DNA from: Shinella kummerowiae
Lineage (GTDB): Bacteria; Pseudomonadota; Alphaproteobacteria; Rhizobiales; Rhizobiaceae
DNA: 64,000 nucleotides
Reading direction: 5' to 3'
Assembly: GCF_009827055.1 (NCBI RefSeq)
Contig: NZ_WUMK01000005.1
Span: 461,743-525,742 of the forward strand
The notes below the pieces were generated by a model. It saw only the letters and a list, made by a program, of their open reading frames with translations. It made no database searches and had not been told where the DNA came from. The translations under genes were made by a program, and so were the position numbers. Of this stretch, positions 43,670 to 51,904 are shown piece after piece (the first letter of the stretch is position 1; each line of letters opens with the position of its first letter).

Positions 43670-43711
43670 TCAAACTCCTGCGCGTCGCATGCCGTAAGGG
43701 ACGCGCTCCGT

Positions 43712-43724
43712 GAAAACCGATTTC
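43712..43724. promoter_or_regulatory. Candidate RpiR operator in the divergent region
   Basis: GAAA-ACCGA-TTTC inverted repeat in the 125-base region between the RpiR gene and the DSD1-like gene. Similar GAAA/TTTC repeats lie at 44897-44904 and 44946-44959. Confidence 0.35.
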
Positions 43725-43794
43725 TTCTCTTACCCTTTCGTACCATAGTGACGGGCAGCTTCAACGGGCGCCCTCGACCGATCGGCGCCGAAAT

Positions 43795-44895
43795 ATGCAG
43801 GTTCTCATGACGTCTCCCTGGCCGGCCGCCGGCACGCCGCTCGATCAGATCGCAACCCCCATGCCCGTCGTGGACGAAGAGCGGCTCGCCGCCAATATCC
43901 ACCGGGCACAGGCTTATTTCGACGCGCACGGCAAGGCATTCAGGCCGCATATCAAGACACACAAGACCGTCGGCGTCGCCGAGGCGCAACGGGCGGCGGG
44001 GGCCATTGGAATCAATTGCCAGAAGGTGAGCGAGGCGGAGATTTTCGCCGACGCCGGCTTCGAGGATATCCTCATCACCTACAACATTCTCGGCGCGGCA
44101 AAAATGCGGGGCCTGCGTGAATTGCACGACCGCGTGCCGCGTTTGAGCGTGGTGGCGGACAGCGAGATGACGGTCGCGGGGCTGGCCTCGGCCTTCGAAG
44201 CGGCGCGGCCGCTGACGGTGCTCGTCGAATGCGATACAGGCGGCAAGCGTTGCGGCGTGCAAACGCCGGAGGCGGCGGCGCGGCTGGCCGAACGTATCAC
44301 CGCATCACCAACCCTGCGGTTCGGCGGTATCCTTACCTATCCCGCCCCGGGCAGCGCCGCTGCCGTTGAGGCTTTCCTGGTCGCAACGATGGCGTTGCTG
44401 GCCGGCAAGGGCATCGATTGCCCGGTCCGCTCCAGCGGTGGCTCGCCCGATCTGTACCAGGCCCATCTCGTGCCCTCGGCAACCGAGCATCGCGCCGGCA
44501 CCTATGTCTATAACGACCGCAGCATGGTGCGCGCCGGCCATTGCACGCGCGCCGACCTCGCCATGCACATCCTTGCCACGGTCGTCTCCCGGCCGACCGA
44601 GGACCGCGCGGTGCTCGACGCCGGCTCGAAGGCGCTTACCTCTGATCTGCTCGGCTTCAGCGACTATGGTGAAATCGCAGGTTTTGAGGCCGCGCGCATC
44701 GTCTCCCTGTCGGAGGAGCACGCGGTCGTCGATATCAGCGAATGTCGGGATCGTTTTCCGGCGATCGGCAGCGTGGTGCGGATCGTGCCCAATCATACCT
44801 GCGTCGTCAGCAACCTGTTCGACCGCATGGTCTTCCATCGAGACGGGATCGTGACCCGGGTCGAGGATGTGGCGGCGCGCGGCACGGTTTGGTGA
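43795..44895 (+). CDS. D-serine dehydratase/D-threonine aldolase-like PLP enzyme (DSD1 family)
   Basis: 366 residues, alanine-racemase-type N-terminal barrel. The PLP lysine is probably Lys54 in RPHIKTHKT. The C-terminal metal site is His334-x-Cys336 in PNHTC, the pair that binds zinc in eukaryotic-type D-serine dehydratase. The family either eliminates water from D-serine, via 2-aminoacrylate to pyruvate and ammonia, or cleaves D-3-hydroxy-amino acids. RidA at 46565, which disposes of 2-aminoacrylate, favours the dehydratase role. The start may be the ATG at 43795 or at 43807. Confidence 0.82.
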   Translation: MQVLMTSPWPAAGTPLDQIATPMPVVDEERLAANIHRAQAYFDAHGKAFRPHIKTHKTVGVAEAQRAAGAIGINCQKVSEAEIFADAGFEDILITYNILGAAKMRGLRELHDRVPRLSVVADSEMTVAGLASAFEAARPLTVLVECDTGGKRCGVQTPEAAARLAERITASPTLRFGGILTYPAPGSAAAVEAFLVATMALLAGKGIDCPVRSSGGSPDLYQAHLVPSATEHRAGTYVYNDRSMVRAGHCTRADLAMHILATVVSRPTEDRAVLDAGSKALTSDLLGFSDYGEIAGFEAARIVSLSEEHAVVDISECRDRFPAIGSVVRIVPNHTCVVSNLFDRMVFHRDGIVTRVEDVAARGTVW

Positions 44896-44896
44896 A

Positions 44897-44960
44897 GAAA
44901 TTTCATATTTTTCGAATATCTTCCCTATTTATTGACATTCACGATGAAAATGCGCTTTCT
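44897..44960 (+). promoter_or_regulatory. Promoter of the MlrC-like gene with candidate RpiR operators
   Basis: The AT-rich gap holds the -35 TTGACA (44932-44937), a 17-base spacer and -10 CTTTCT (44955-44960). The palindrome GAAATTTC (44897-44904) lies upstream, and GAAA-N6-TTTC (44946-44959) spans the spacer and -10, in a good position for repression. Confidence 0.5.
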
Positions 44961-45014
44961 GTGAAAATTATTTACACGCCTTCATGAGGGCGCATATACC
45001 CACGGACGGACGGC

Positions 45015-46508
45015 ATGCGCATTTTCACGGCCTCGCTTGCAACGGAAACCAACACCTTTTCGCCCGTGCCGACCGATATGAACGCGTTCAAGGCGGCGTT
45101 CTATGCGGGGCCGGGCGAGCATCCGGATACGCCAACGCTGTGCTCTTCCGTGGTGCCGATCCTGCGCCGGCGCGGTCGGGCAGAGGGTTTTACCGTTCTC
45201 GAGGGTACGTCCTGCTGGGCGGAACCCGCCGGGCTCATTCAGCGCAAGACCTATGAGACGCTGCGCGACCAGATTCTCGACGAACTTGATGGCGCACTTC
45301 CGGTCGATGCCGTCGTGCTGGGCCTGCATGGCGCGATGGTGGCGCAGGGCTATGACGACCCGGAAGGGGATTTTCTGGAGCGGGTTCGCGGCCTGGTCGG
45401 CCCGGATGTGTTGATCGCCGTCGAGTTCGATCCACACAGCCACCTCACCGCCAAGCGCGTCGCCAATCTGGATATCCTGGCAGCCTTCCTCGAATTCCCA
45501 CACACCGACTTCGAGGAGCGCGGCGAGCATGTCGTCGATCTGGCGCTGCGCACGCTGAAGGGGGATATCAGGCCGGCCATCTCCACCTTCGACTGCCGCA
45601 TGATCACCATCTACCCGACGAGCCGTGAACCTATGCGCTCCTTCGTCGATCGCCTGAAGGCAATGGAGGGCAAGGATGGCGTCCTTTCCATTTCCATCAT
45701 CCACGGCTTCATGGCCGGCGACGTGCCGGAGATGGGCACGCGCATCATCGTCGTTACGGATGATGACAAGGCGAGGGGGGATGCGCTCGCGCAGGCGCTT
45801 GGCCATGAGCTTTACGGTCTTCGCAAGCAGACAGCCATGCCGATGCTGGATACCGAGGCCGGCCTCGATCGGGCATTGGCCATCCGCGCCGAACGGCCGG
45901 AAAGGCCTGTCGTCATCGCCGATGTCTGGGACAATCCCGGCGGGGGCGTGGCGGGCGATGCGACGCATATCCTGCGCCGCATGATCGAACGCGGCTTCGA
46001 AAACGTCGCAGTGGCGACGATCTGGGATCCGATCGCCGTGTCCTTCTGCCATGCGGCGGGGGAGGGGGCGGAGCTTGCCTTGCGCTTCGGCGGGAAATGC
46101 GGCCCGGAAGGCGGCGCACCGCTCGATCTCAGGGTGACGGTGCAGCACCTCTTCGATGCCGGCTGGCAGAGCTTTCGCAACAGCCGGGTGACGCTTGGCA
46201 GCACCGCGGTCATCCGACCGGTCGGCACGACGATCGACATCGTGCTGATCACCAGCCGCACCCAGACCTACGAGCCGGACATCTTTTCCAACCAGGGCAT
46301 CGATTTCACGGAAAAAGCCTTCCTGCTGGTGAAATCGACCAACCACTTCCACGCCGGCTTCCAGCCGGTCTCCTCCGACATCGTCTATATCGCGGCCCCG
46401 ACGTCCTATCCGACCGACCCGGCGACGACGCCCTACCGCAAGGCGCGCCTCGATATCTGGCCCCGTGTCGCCGACCCGCTCGGGCTTGATCCTGTCATTT
46501 CCGGTTGA
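45015..46508 (+). CDS. M81-family metallopeptidase (MlrC/microcystinase C-like)
   Basis: 497 residues. The family was named from MlrC, which cleaves linearised microcystin. Expected metal-site regions are present: VLGLHGAMVAQGYDDPEGDF near 105, IAVEFDPHSHLT near 138, and VADVWDNPGGGVAGDATHIL near 302. There is no signal peptide, so it is cytoplasmic. It probably hydrolyses small unusual peptides or D-amino-acid derivatives here, given the DSD1-like and RidA neighbours. Related rhizobial genes often sit with peptide ABC transporters, none of which is present here. Confidence 0.85.
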   Translation: MRIFTASLATETNTFSPVPTDMNAFKAAFYAGPGEHPDTPTLCSSVVPILRRRGRAEGFTVLEGTSCWAEPAGLIQRKTYETLRDQILDELDGALPVDAVVLGLHGAMVAQGYDDPEGDFLERVRGLVGPDVLIAVEFDPHSHLTAKRVANLDILAAFLEFPHTDFEERGEHVVDLALRTLKGDIRPAISTFDCRMITIYPTSREPMRSFVDRLKAMEGKDGVLSISIIHGFMAGDVPEMGTRIIVVTDDDKARGDALAQALGHELYGLRKQTAMPMLDTEAGLDRALAIRAERPERPVVIADVWDNPGGGVAGDATHILRRMIERGFENVAVATIWDPIAVSFCHAAGEGAELALRFGGKCGPEGGAPLDLRVTVQHLFDAGWQSFRNSRVTLGSTAVIRPVGTTIDIVLITSRTQTYEPDIFSNQGIDFTEKAFLLVKSTNHFHAGFQPVSSDIVYIAAPTSYPTDPATTPYRKARLDIWPRVADPLGLDPVISG

Positions 46509-46564
46509 CGGCGGCGGGCAAAGCCGGTGGTGCTTGGATGAACCGTTCAACAGGAGAATCGGCC

Positions 46565-46957
46565 ATGGCTGACTACGACGCACCCTTCTTCATCGAGGAT
46601 ACCGATGAGGGCGAAATTTCCTCCGATGTCGCTGGCCTCGGCAACCTGCTCGTCACCACGCATATTCCGCTTGCAGCCGACGGCTCGCTGCAAACCGGGG
46701 ACATCAGGATCCAGAGCATCGCGACGCTGGAAAGCCTCAAGAGCTCGCTGGAAAAGGCCGGCAGTAGCCTTGCCGACGTGATGCACCTGACGATCTATCT
46801 CACCGACATGGCCGAGCGCCCTACCTTCAACGAAGTCTACTGCGCCTATTTCAAGAAGCCTTACCCGGTTCGCTGCGCGGTCGGTGTCGCGGCGCTCGCC
46901 GACCCCGGCATGAAGGTCGAGGTAACCGCGATGGCGGCACGGCGCAGGCGCGTCTGA
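46565..46957 (+). CDS. ridA: RidA-family enamine/imine deaminase
   Basis: 130 residues, YjgF/YER057c/UK114 fold. RidA hydrolyses reactive enamines such as 2-aminoacrylate made by PLP enzymes. The family segment SLADVMHLTIYLTDMAERPTFNEVY is around residues 70-94, and Arg of PVRCAVGVAAL near 102 is the expected carboxylate-binding residue. The start ATG at 46565 has AGGAGA upstream. A strong terminator follows, closing the MlrC-RidA unit. Confidence 0.88.
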   Translation: MADYDAPFFIEDTDEGEISSDVAGLGNLLVTTHIPLAADGSLQTGDIRIQSIATLESLKSSLEKAGSSLADVMHLTIYLTDMAERPTFNEVYCAYFKKPYPVRCAVGVAALADPGMKVEVTAMAARRRRV

Positions 46958-46982
46958 GGTTCGTCGCGTTCTCTTGAGAAAG

Positions 46983-47013
46983 GCCCGTCGACAGGGACGT
47001 CGGCGGGCTTTTT
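46983..47013 (+). terminator. Rho-independent terminator after ridA
   Basis: A 10-bp stem, GCCCGTCGAC (46983-46992) with GTCGGCGGGC (46999-47008, one G-T pair) around a 6-base loop, is followed by TTTTT (47009-47013). Confidence 0.88.
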
Positions 47014-47126
47014 GCTGATATGCATATTTTCTATAAAAATAGTCAATTTCAGAAATCCGTGCCTGCTACCGCGCGTTTTCGTTTGTTATCCCTAAAGCAT
47101 CGGAAGTCTCAGGCGGAGCGGGAACG
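47014..47126 (+). promoter_or_regulatory. AT-rich promoter region of the flavin reductase/monooxygenase operon
   Basis: This gap is strikingly AT-rich for the window. It contains the inverted repeat ATTTT-CTAT-AAAAAT around 47025-47039. It presumably holds the operon promoter, but I cannot assign -35 and -10 elements with confidence. Confidence 0.4.
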
Positions 47127-47669
47127 ATGAATGCGCATGTCGAAAACACTCTCTTCAACGTCCGCGGCACTGCGGTGCTCGATCACCCGGCGGATGCCGA
47201 TCACCTGAAGGCGGCGCTGCGCATGCTGGGCGGCGGCGTCAGCATCATTACCGCAGGGGAAGGCGAAACTCGTACGGGCGCCACCGTCACCTCGGCGACA
47301 GCCCTATCGATGGAGCCGGCGCGCATGCTGGTCTCCCTCAACCGAACCTCATCCACCTGGCCCGTCGTCGAGCGCTACGGCCATCTGGGCATCAACATCG
47401 TCGGCGGCGCCCATGAAGCGCTCGCCAACCAGTTCGCCGGCCGTGGCGGCCTTCGCGGGGCGGATCGCTATCGCGGCGCGGAATGGACCACGGCCGTCAG
47501 CGGCGCGCCACTGCTCGTCGATGCCGTCGCGGCGATCGATTGTACGGTCGAGGAAGCCATCGAGCGGCACAGCCACGTCATCGTCATCGGCAGGGTCCTG
47601 GCCATCCGCATCGGCGCCGGCCACTCGCTGCTCTATCAGGACGGCCGCTATCACGCCGTGCCCCGGTAA
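47127..47669 (+). CDS. Flavin reductase-like FMN-binding protein
   Basis: 180 residues, flavin reductase domain spanning about 25-175 (LRMLGGGVSIITAGEG near 32, GATVTSATALSMEPARMLVSLN near 52). It reduces FMN with NAD(P)H and hands it to a two-component monooxygenase. Its natural partner is the FMN monooxygenase encoded 101 bases downstream. The ATG at 47127 has CGGAGCGGGAA upstream. Confidence 0.86.
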   Translation: MNAHVENTLFNVRGTAVLDHPADADHLKAALRMLGGGVSIITAGEGETRTGATVTSATALSMEPARMLVSLNRTSSTWPVVERYGHLGINIVGGAHEALANQFAGRGGLRGADRYRGAEWTTAVSGAPLLVDAVAAIDCTVEEAIERHSHVIVIGRVLAIRIGAGHSLLYQDGRYHAVPR

Positions 47670-47770
47670 CGGCTAAGCGGCCACCCGCTCTGAATCTTAA
47701 GCAATGCCCAACTCGCCGTAAGCGGGATCGAGAACCTGCGGCCAAGCGGCCGCCTTCGAAAGGAAACAAG

Positions 47771-49123
47771 ATGACACGCAAGATCAGACTTGGCGCCTTC
47801 CTGCCCGGCGGAGGCCAGCATGTCGCCTCATGGCGCCATCCGGACCAGCCGGTCGACGGCGCAACGAACTTCGCATTCCACAGGCAGCTTGCCGAAACGG
47901 CCGAACGCGGCTTGTTCGACGCCTACTTTCTCGCGGACAACCTCGCCATCGGCTTTGGCGGCGCGCGCGAAGGCGGCAATGCGCGTATCGCGGGTTTCGA
48001 GCCGGTGACGCTGTTCTCCGCACTCGCTCCCTTGACCACCAACATCGGCTTTATCGCCACGGCCTCCACGACCTATGAGGAGCCCTACAACACGGCGCGC
48101 AAATTCGCGTCGCTCGATCTCCTCTCCGGCGGCAGGGCGGGTTGGAACGTCGTCACCACGACGGGCGACCCGACCGCGCAGAACTTCAACCGCGAAACAC
48201 AGCTTCCCCATGCTGCGCGGTATCGGCGGGCTGCCGAACATGTCGAGGTGGTCAAGAAACTCTGGGACAGTTTCGAGGACGACGCCTTCATTCGCGACAA
48301 GGACAGCGGTGTCTTCTACGACCAGGAAAAGCTGCATGAGAGCGAACACCGCGGTGAGCATTTCCAGGTGCGCGGGCCGCTCAACGTTCCCCGCTCGCCG
48401 CAGGGTCACCCGGTGATCGTGCAGGCCGGACAGTCGGATGACGGGCGCGGACTTGCCGCCGCCACCGCCGAGGTGATCTTCACCGCACATCAGCACATCG
48501 AGACTGCGCAGGAATTCTATCGCGATATCAAGGCCCGCGCCCGCGGCCTGGGCCGCAGCCCGGACCATATCCTCGTCATGCCGGGCGTGGCGCCCTTCGT
48601 TGGCCGCACCGAAGCGGAGGCGCAGGGCAAATACGACCGCCTGACGGCGCTGATCGTCGAAGAGGACGGCATCGGCCTGCTGAACGGCCTTACTGGCGGC
48701 ACGCTCGATCTACGTGGTTATGACGTCGACGGCCCGTTGCCGCCCGCCCCACCGACCGAAGGCATGAAGAGCCGGCAGGCGCTGATCCGCCAGATCGCCG
48801 ACGAAAACAATTTCTCCATTCGTCAGCTCTACCAGTGGATCGCCACCGCACGCGGGCATTTCACCATCGTCGGCACACCGGAAACGATCGTCGATACGCT
48901 GCAGGAATGGTTCGAGAACGAGGCCGCCGACGGCTTCAACATCCTGCCGCCATGGCTGCCGACAGGGCTTGAGGATTTCGTCGAGCTGATTGTCCCGGAA
49001 CTCCAGCGGCGCGGCCTGTTCCGCACGGTCTATGAGGGACGCACGTTGCGCGAAAACCTCGGCCTGCCATTCCCCGTCAACCGCTGGACCGGCGCGCGCG
49101 CCGCAGTCCAGGCAGCCGAGTGA
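47771..49123 (+). CDS. FMN-dependent monooxygenase, NtaA/SnaA/DszA family
   Basis: 450-residue luciferase-like TIM-barrel enzyme using reduced FMN and oxygen. The beginning LGAFLPGGGQHVASWRHPDQ and the segments FLADNLAIGFGG near 57, SGGRAGWNVVTTTGDPTAQN near 118 and PVIVQAGQSDDGRGLAA near 216 are typical. Known members oxidise nitrilotriacetate, dibenzothiophene sulfone or pristinamycin precursors. The Ssu-like transporter downstream points to an organosulfur substrate such as a sulfone or sulfonate. The upstream open frame to 47483 is shadow. Confidence 0.87.
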   Translation: MTRKIRLGAFLPGGGQHVASWRHPDQPVDGATNFAFHRQLAETAERGLFDAYFLADNLAIGFGGAREGGNARIAGFEPVTLFSALAPLTTNIGFIATASTTYEEPYNTARKFASLDLLSGGRAGWNVVTTTGDPTAQNFNRETQLPHAARYRRAAEHVEVVKKLWDSFEDDAFIRDKDSGVFYDQEKLHESEHRGEHFQVRGPLNVPRSPQGHPVIVQAGQSDDGRGLAAATAEVIFTAHQHIETAQEFYRDIKARARGLGRSPDHILVMPGVAPFVGRTEAEAQGKYDRLTALIVEEDGIGLLNGLTGGTLDLRGYDVDGPLPPAPPTEGMKSRQALIRQIADENNFSIRQLYQWIATARGHFTIVGTPETIVDTLQEWFENEAADGFNILPPWLPTGLEDFVELIVPELQRRGLFRTVYEGRTLRENLGLPFPVNRWTGARAAVQAAE

Positions 49124-49133
49124 GGAGAGCGCC

Positions 49134-49985
49134 ATGTCCTATGAAAACGTCAATTCCACGCTTGGCGCGGACTTCAGCCTGGCCAATGGCCCACGCGCAA
49201 CGCCGGCCGTCTTGGCCCGGTTGAACGCGCTGTTGCCGGCCTTCCTCGCCCGCTATGGACTGGTGCTGACCTTCCTGGCGCTCTGGCAGGTTTCGAGCAC
49301 GCAGGGCTGGGTCAACCCGTCCGTCTTCCCGCCGCTCGACCTCATCCTGTCCGCCCTGTGGGGCAGCCTTACGAGCGGGGCGCTTCTGGATGACATTGCC
49401 ATCAGCCTCCAGCGCTCCGGCATCGCCTTTGTCGCCGCGGTGGTGATCGGCATCCCGCTCGGCCTCGTCATGGGGCAGGCGCGGGTCATCGAGCAGGCGC
49501 TCGACCCTTTGCTGCAATTCTTCCGCCAGACATCCGCGCTGGCGCTCTATCCGGTCTTCATCCTGCTGCTCGGCCTTGGCGAAACCTCGAAGGTCTTCGT
49601 GATCTTCTGGGCGACGCTCTTTCCGATCCTGCTATCGACGATCGGCGGCGTGAAGGAGGTCGATACCAAGCTTATCGAAATGGCGCGGACCTATGGGGCG
49701 GGGCGTCTGGCGATCTTTCGCCGTGTCGTGCTTCCGGCCTCGGTTCCGGCAATCTTCGTCGGCCTCAGGCTTTCGGCGACCACCGCTCTCCTGCTGCTCA
49801 TCGCCGCCGAGATGATCGGCGCCAACAAGGGCATCGGCTTCCAGGTGATGAACGCCCAGTACAATTTCCAGATTCCGCTGATGTTTGCAGCCATCCTGCT
49901 GCTGGCGCTGCTCGGCCTGCTTGCCAATGCAGTGCTCGTCCTTCTCCAGCGCAAGCTGTGCCGCTGGGCGCAGCCCAACGCCTGA
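49134..49985 (+). CDS. SsuC/TauC-like ABC transporter permease
   Basis: 283 residues, six helices, binding-protein-dependent transport domain. The EAA-like loop is DTKLIEMARTYGAGRLAIFR near 178, and FRQTSALALYPVFILLLGLG near 124 is typical of the nitrate/sulfonate/taurine class. It starts 10 bases after the monooxygenase stop. The frame is open from 48990 inside that gene, but only the part from 49134 is real. Confidence 0.9.
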   Translation: MSYENVNSTLGADFSLANGPRATPAVLARLNALLPAFLARYGLVLTFLALWQVSSTQGWVNPSVFPPLDLILSALWGSLTSGALLDDIAISLQRSGIAFVAAVVIGIPLGLVMGQARVIEQALDPLLQFFRQTSALALYPVFILLLGLGETSKVFVIFWATLFPILLSTIGGVKEVDTKLIEMARTYGAGRLAIFRRVVLPASVPAIFVGLRLSATTALLLLIAAEMIGANKGIGFQVMNAQYNFQIPLMFAAILLLALLGLLANAVLVLLQRKLCRWAQPNA

Positions 49986-50017
49986 TCCCCTTTTTCTCTT
50001 TCCGAAAGGACACATCC

Positions 50018-50992
50018 ATGACCTTCCATTCCCGCAAACTCCTCCTCTCCGCAGCCCTCTTTATCGGCCTCGTTGGCACCGCCTCGGCGGAAGACGTCAA
50101 GTTCCGCTATCTCGCCAGCCAGGGCGGTCTCTCCGCCCATGAACTGGCCGCTGAACTCGGCTATTTCGACGGAACCGGCATCACGATCGAAAATGTCGGT
50201 TACGCCACAGGTGGCCCCGCCTCGCTGATCGCGCTTGCCTCCGGCGATGTGGAACTCGGCAGCGCTGCAACGGCGGCCGTTTTGAATTCCATTGTCGGCG
50301 GCAACGACTTCGTTGCCGCCTATCCCTCGAACGGCATCAACAAGGAAGTAGAGTCGATTTTCTACGTCCTGGAAGACAGCCCGATCAAGGACATCAAGGA
50401 TATTGCCGGCAAGAGTATCGCGGTGAACACGCTCGGCGCCCATCTCGATTATACGATCCGCGAGGCCCTGCATTCGGTCGGCCTGCCCACCGACGCCGCC
50501 AATCAGATCGTCGTGCCGGGGCCGCAGCTCGAGCAGGTCCTGCGGTCCGGCCAGGTCGATATTTCCGCCTTCGGTTATTGGCAGACAACATTCGAGGGGG
50601 CGGCGAGGAAGGCCGGCGGCCTGCGCGCGATCTTCGGCGATACGCAGGTGCTCGGTGAGATCGCCGGTGGCTTCGTCGTGCTGCGGCGCGACTTCATCAA
50701 GGCGCATCCCGAGGCGGCCAAGGTCTTCGTGGAGCAGTCCGCCCGCGCGCTCGACTATGCCCGCGAACATCCCGAAGAAACCCGCAAGATCTTCGCAAAA
50801 GCCTTGGAAGAACGCGGAGAAAACCCTGAAATCGCCCAATATTTCCGCGGTTACGGCGTGCGTGCCGGCGGTCTTCCCGTCGAGCGGGACCTGCAGTTCT
50901 GGATCGACGTGCTGGTCCGCGAGGGCAAGCTGAAGGAAGGCCAGCTTGTGGCCAAGGATGTGCTTTACACGCCTGACACAGCAACGAACTGA
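50018..50992 (+). CDS. SsuA/TauA-like substrate-binding protein
   Basis: 324 residues. The signal peptide is about 1-23 (LLLSAALFIGLVGTASA). The NMT1/SsuA-type fold follows (FRYLASQGGLSAHELAAELG near 28, SGDVELGSAATAAVLNSIVG near 76, GKSIAVNTLGAHLDYTIRE near 133). It captures an aliphatic sulfonate or related anion. It lies third in the operon, between permease and ATPase, with AGGAC upstream of the ATG. Confidence 0.88.
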   Translation: MTFHSRKLLLSAALFIGLVGTASAEDVKFRYLASQGGLSAHELAAELGYFDGTGITIENVGYATGGPASLIALASGDVELGSAATAAVLNSIVGGNDFVAAYPSNGINKEVESIFYVLEDSPIKDIKDIAGKSIAVNTLGAHLDYTIREALHSVGLPTDAANQIVVPGPQLEQVLRSGQVDISAFGYWQTTFEGAARKAGGLRAIFGDTQVLGEIAGGFVVLRRDFIKAHPEAAKVFVEQSARALDYAREHPEETRKIFAKALEERGENPEIAQYFRGYGVRAGGLPVERDLQFWIDVLVREGKLKEGQLVAKDVLYTPDTATN

Positions 50993-51001
50993 GACACGAT
51001 C

Positions 51002-51775
51002 ATGAGCCTTGCCCCACAAACTCTACGCGGGGAGGTGACGATCCGTCACCTCTCAAAATCCTTCACCCTGAACGGTCGGCCGCTGCCGGTTCTCAGCGAC
51101 GTCAATCTGCAGATCCGCTCCGGCGAAAGCCTCGCCATCGTTGGGGCCAGCGGATCCGGCAAGACGACGTTGCTGCGCATTCTTGCCGGGCTCGACACGG
51201 CCGACAATGGCGAGGTGCTGATCGACGGCAAGGCTGTCAAAGGCATGGGAGCCGAGCGTGCCGTTATCTTCCAGGAACCACGGTTGCTGCCCTGGCTGAC
51301 CGTGCTCGACAATGTCGCCTTCGGTCTTGATACCCGCGGTGGCGTCAGCCGGGAGGAGGCGCGCAATCGGGCCCGACGCTATGTGCATCTTGTCGGGCTC
51401 CAGGCCTTCGAGAGCGCCTATCCGCGCCAACTCTCCGGCGGCATGGCGCAGCGCGTCGGCATTGCCCGCGCCCTTGCCGTCCAGCCGGAAATCCTGCTGC
51501 TCGACGAACCGCTGGGCGCGCTCGACGCGATGACCAAGATCAGCATGCAGCAGGAACTGACGCGCATCTGGCGCGACGAGGACGTGACGACCATCCTCGT
51601 TACGCACGACCTGGAGGAAGCGATCTATCTCGCCGACCGCATTCTCATCCTGCCGCGGGAGAAAAATGCCGCGCCACGGCTGATCGAGATCGATCTGCCG
51701 CGTCCGCGCGACCGGAGTTCACCGCAATTCGTTCGCCACCGCGAGGAACTGCTGAACCTCTTCGGGCTGCACTGA
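51002..51775 (+). CDS. SsuB/TauB-like ABC transporter ATPase
   Basis: 257 residues. Walker A GASGSGKTT is at 48-56, signature LSGGMAQRVGIARAL near 145 and Walker B ILLLDEPLGALD near 165-176. It energises the permease at 49134. It is the last gene of the organosulfur-type operon, followed by a strong terminator. Confidence 0.92.
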   Translation: MSLAPQTLRGEVTIRHLSKSFTLNGRPLPVLSDVNLQIRSGESLAIVGASGSGKTTLLRILAGLDTADNGEVLIDGKAVKGMGAERAVIFQEPRLLPWLTVLDNVAFGLDTRGGVSREEARNRARRYVHLVGLQAFESAYPRQLSGGMAQRVGIARALAVQPEILLLDEPLGALDAMTKISMQQELTRIWRDEDVTTILVTHDLEEAIYLADRILILPREKNAAPRLIEIDLPRPRDRSSPQFVRHREELLNLFGLH

Positions 51776-51806
51776 CCGCAATTCCCTGACGATTGCCTTT
51801 GACCCT

Positions 51807-51856
51807 GCCTGCTTCGGCCGATAGACGAACGTCATTCGACCGGAGCAGGCGTTTTT
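51807..51856 (+). terminator. Rho-independent terminator after the Ssu-like operon
   Basis: A 15-bp imperfect stem (51807-51821 with 51836-51850; the arms start GCCTGCT and end AGCAGGC) is extended by a GAC/GTC pairing in the loop. It is followed by G and TTTTT at 51852-51856. Confidence 0.85.
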
Positions 51857-51904
51857 GTTGACGCTTGGCCTCGTCGGACGGACAGACCTTTCGACGAGGA
51901 TCCC

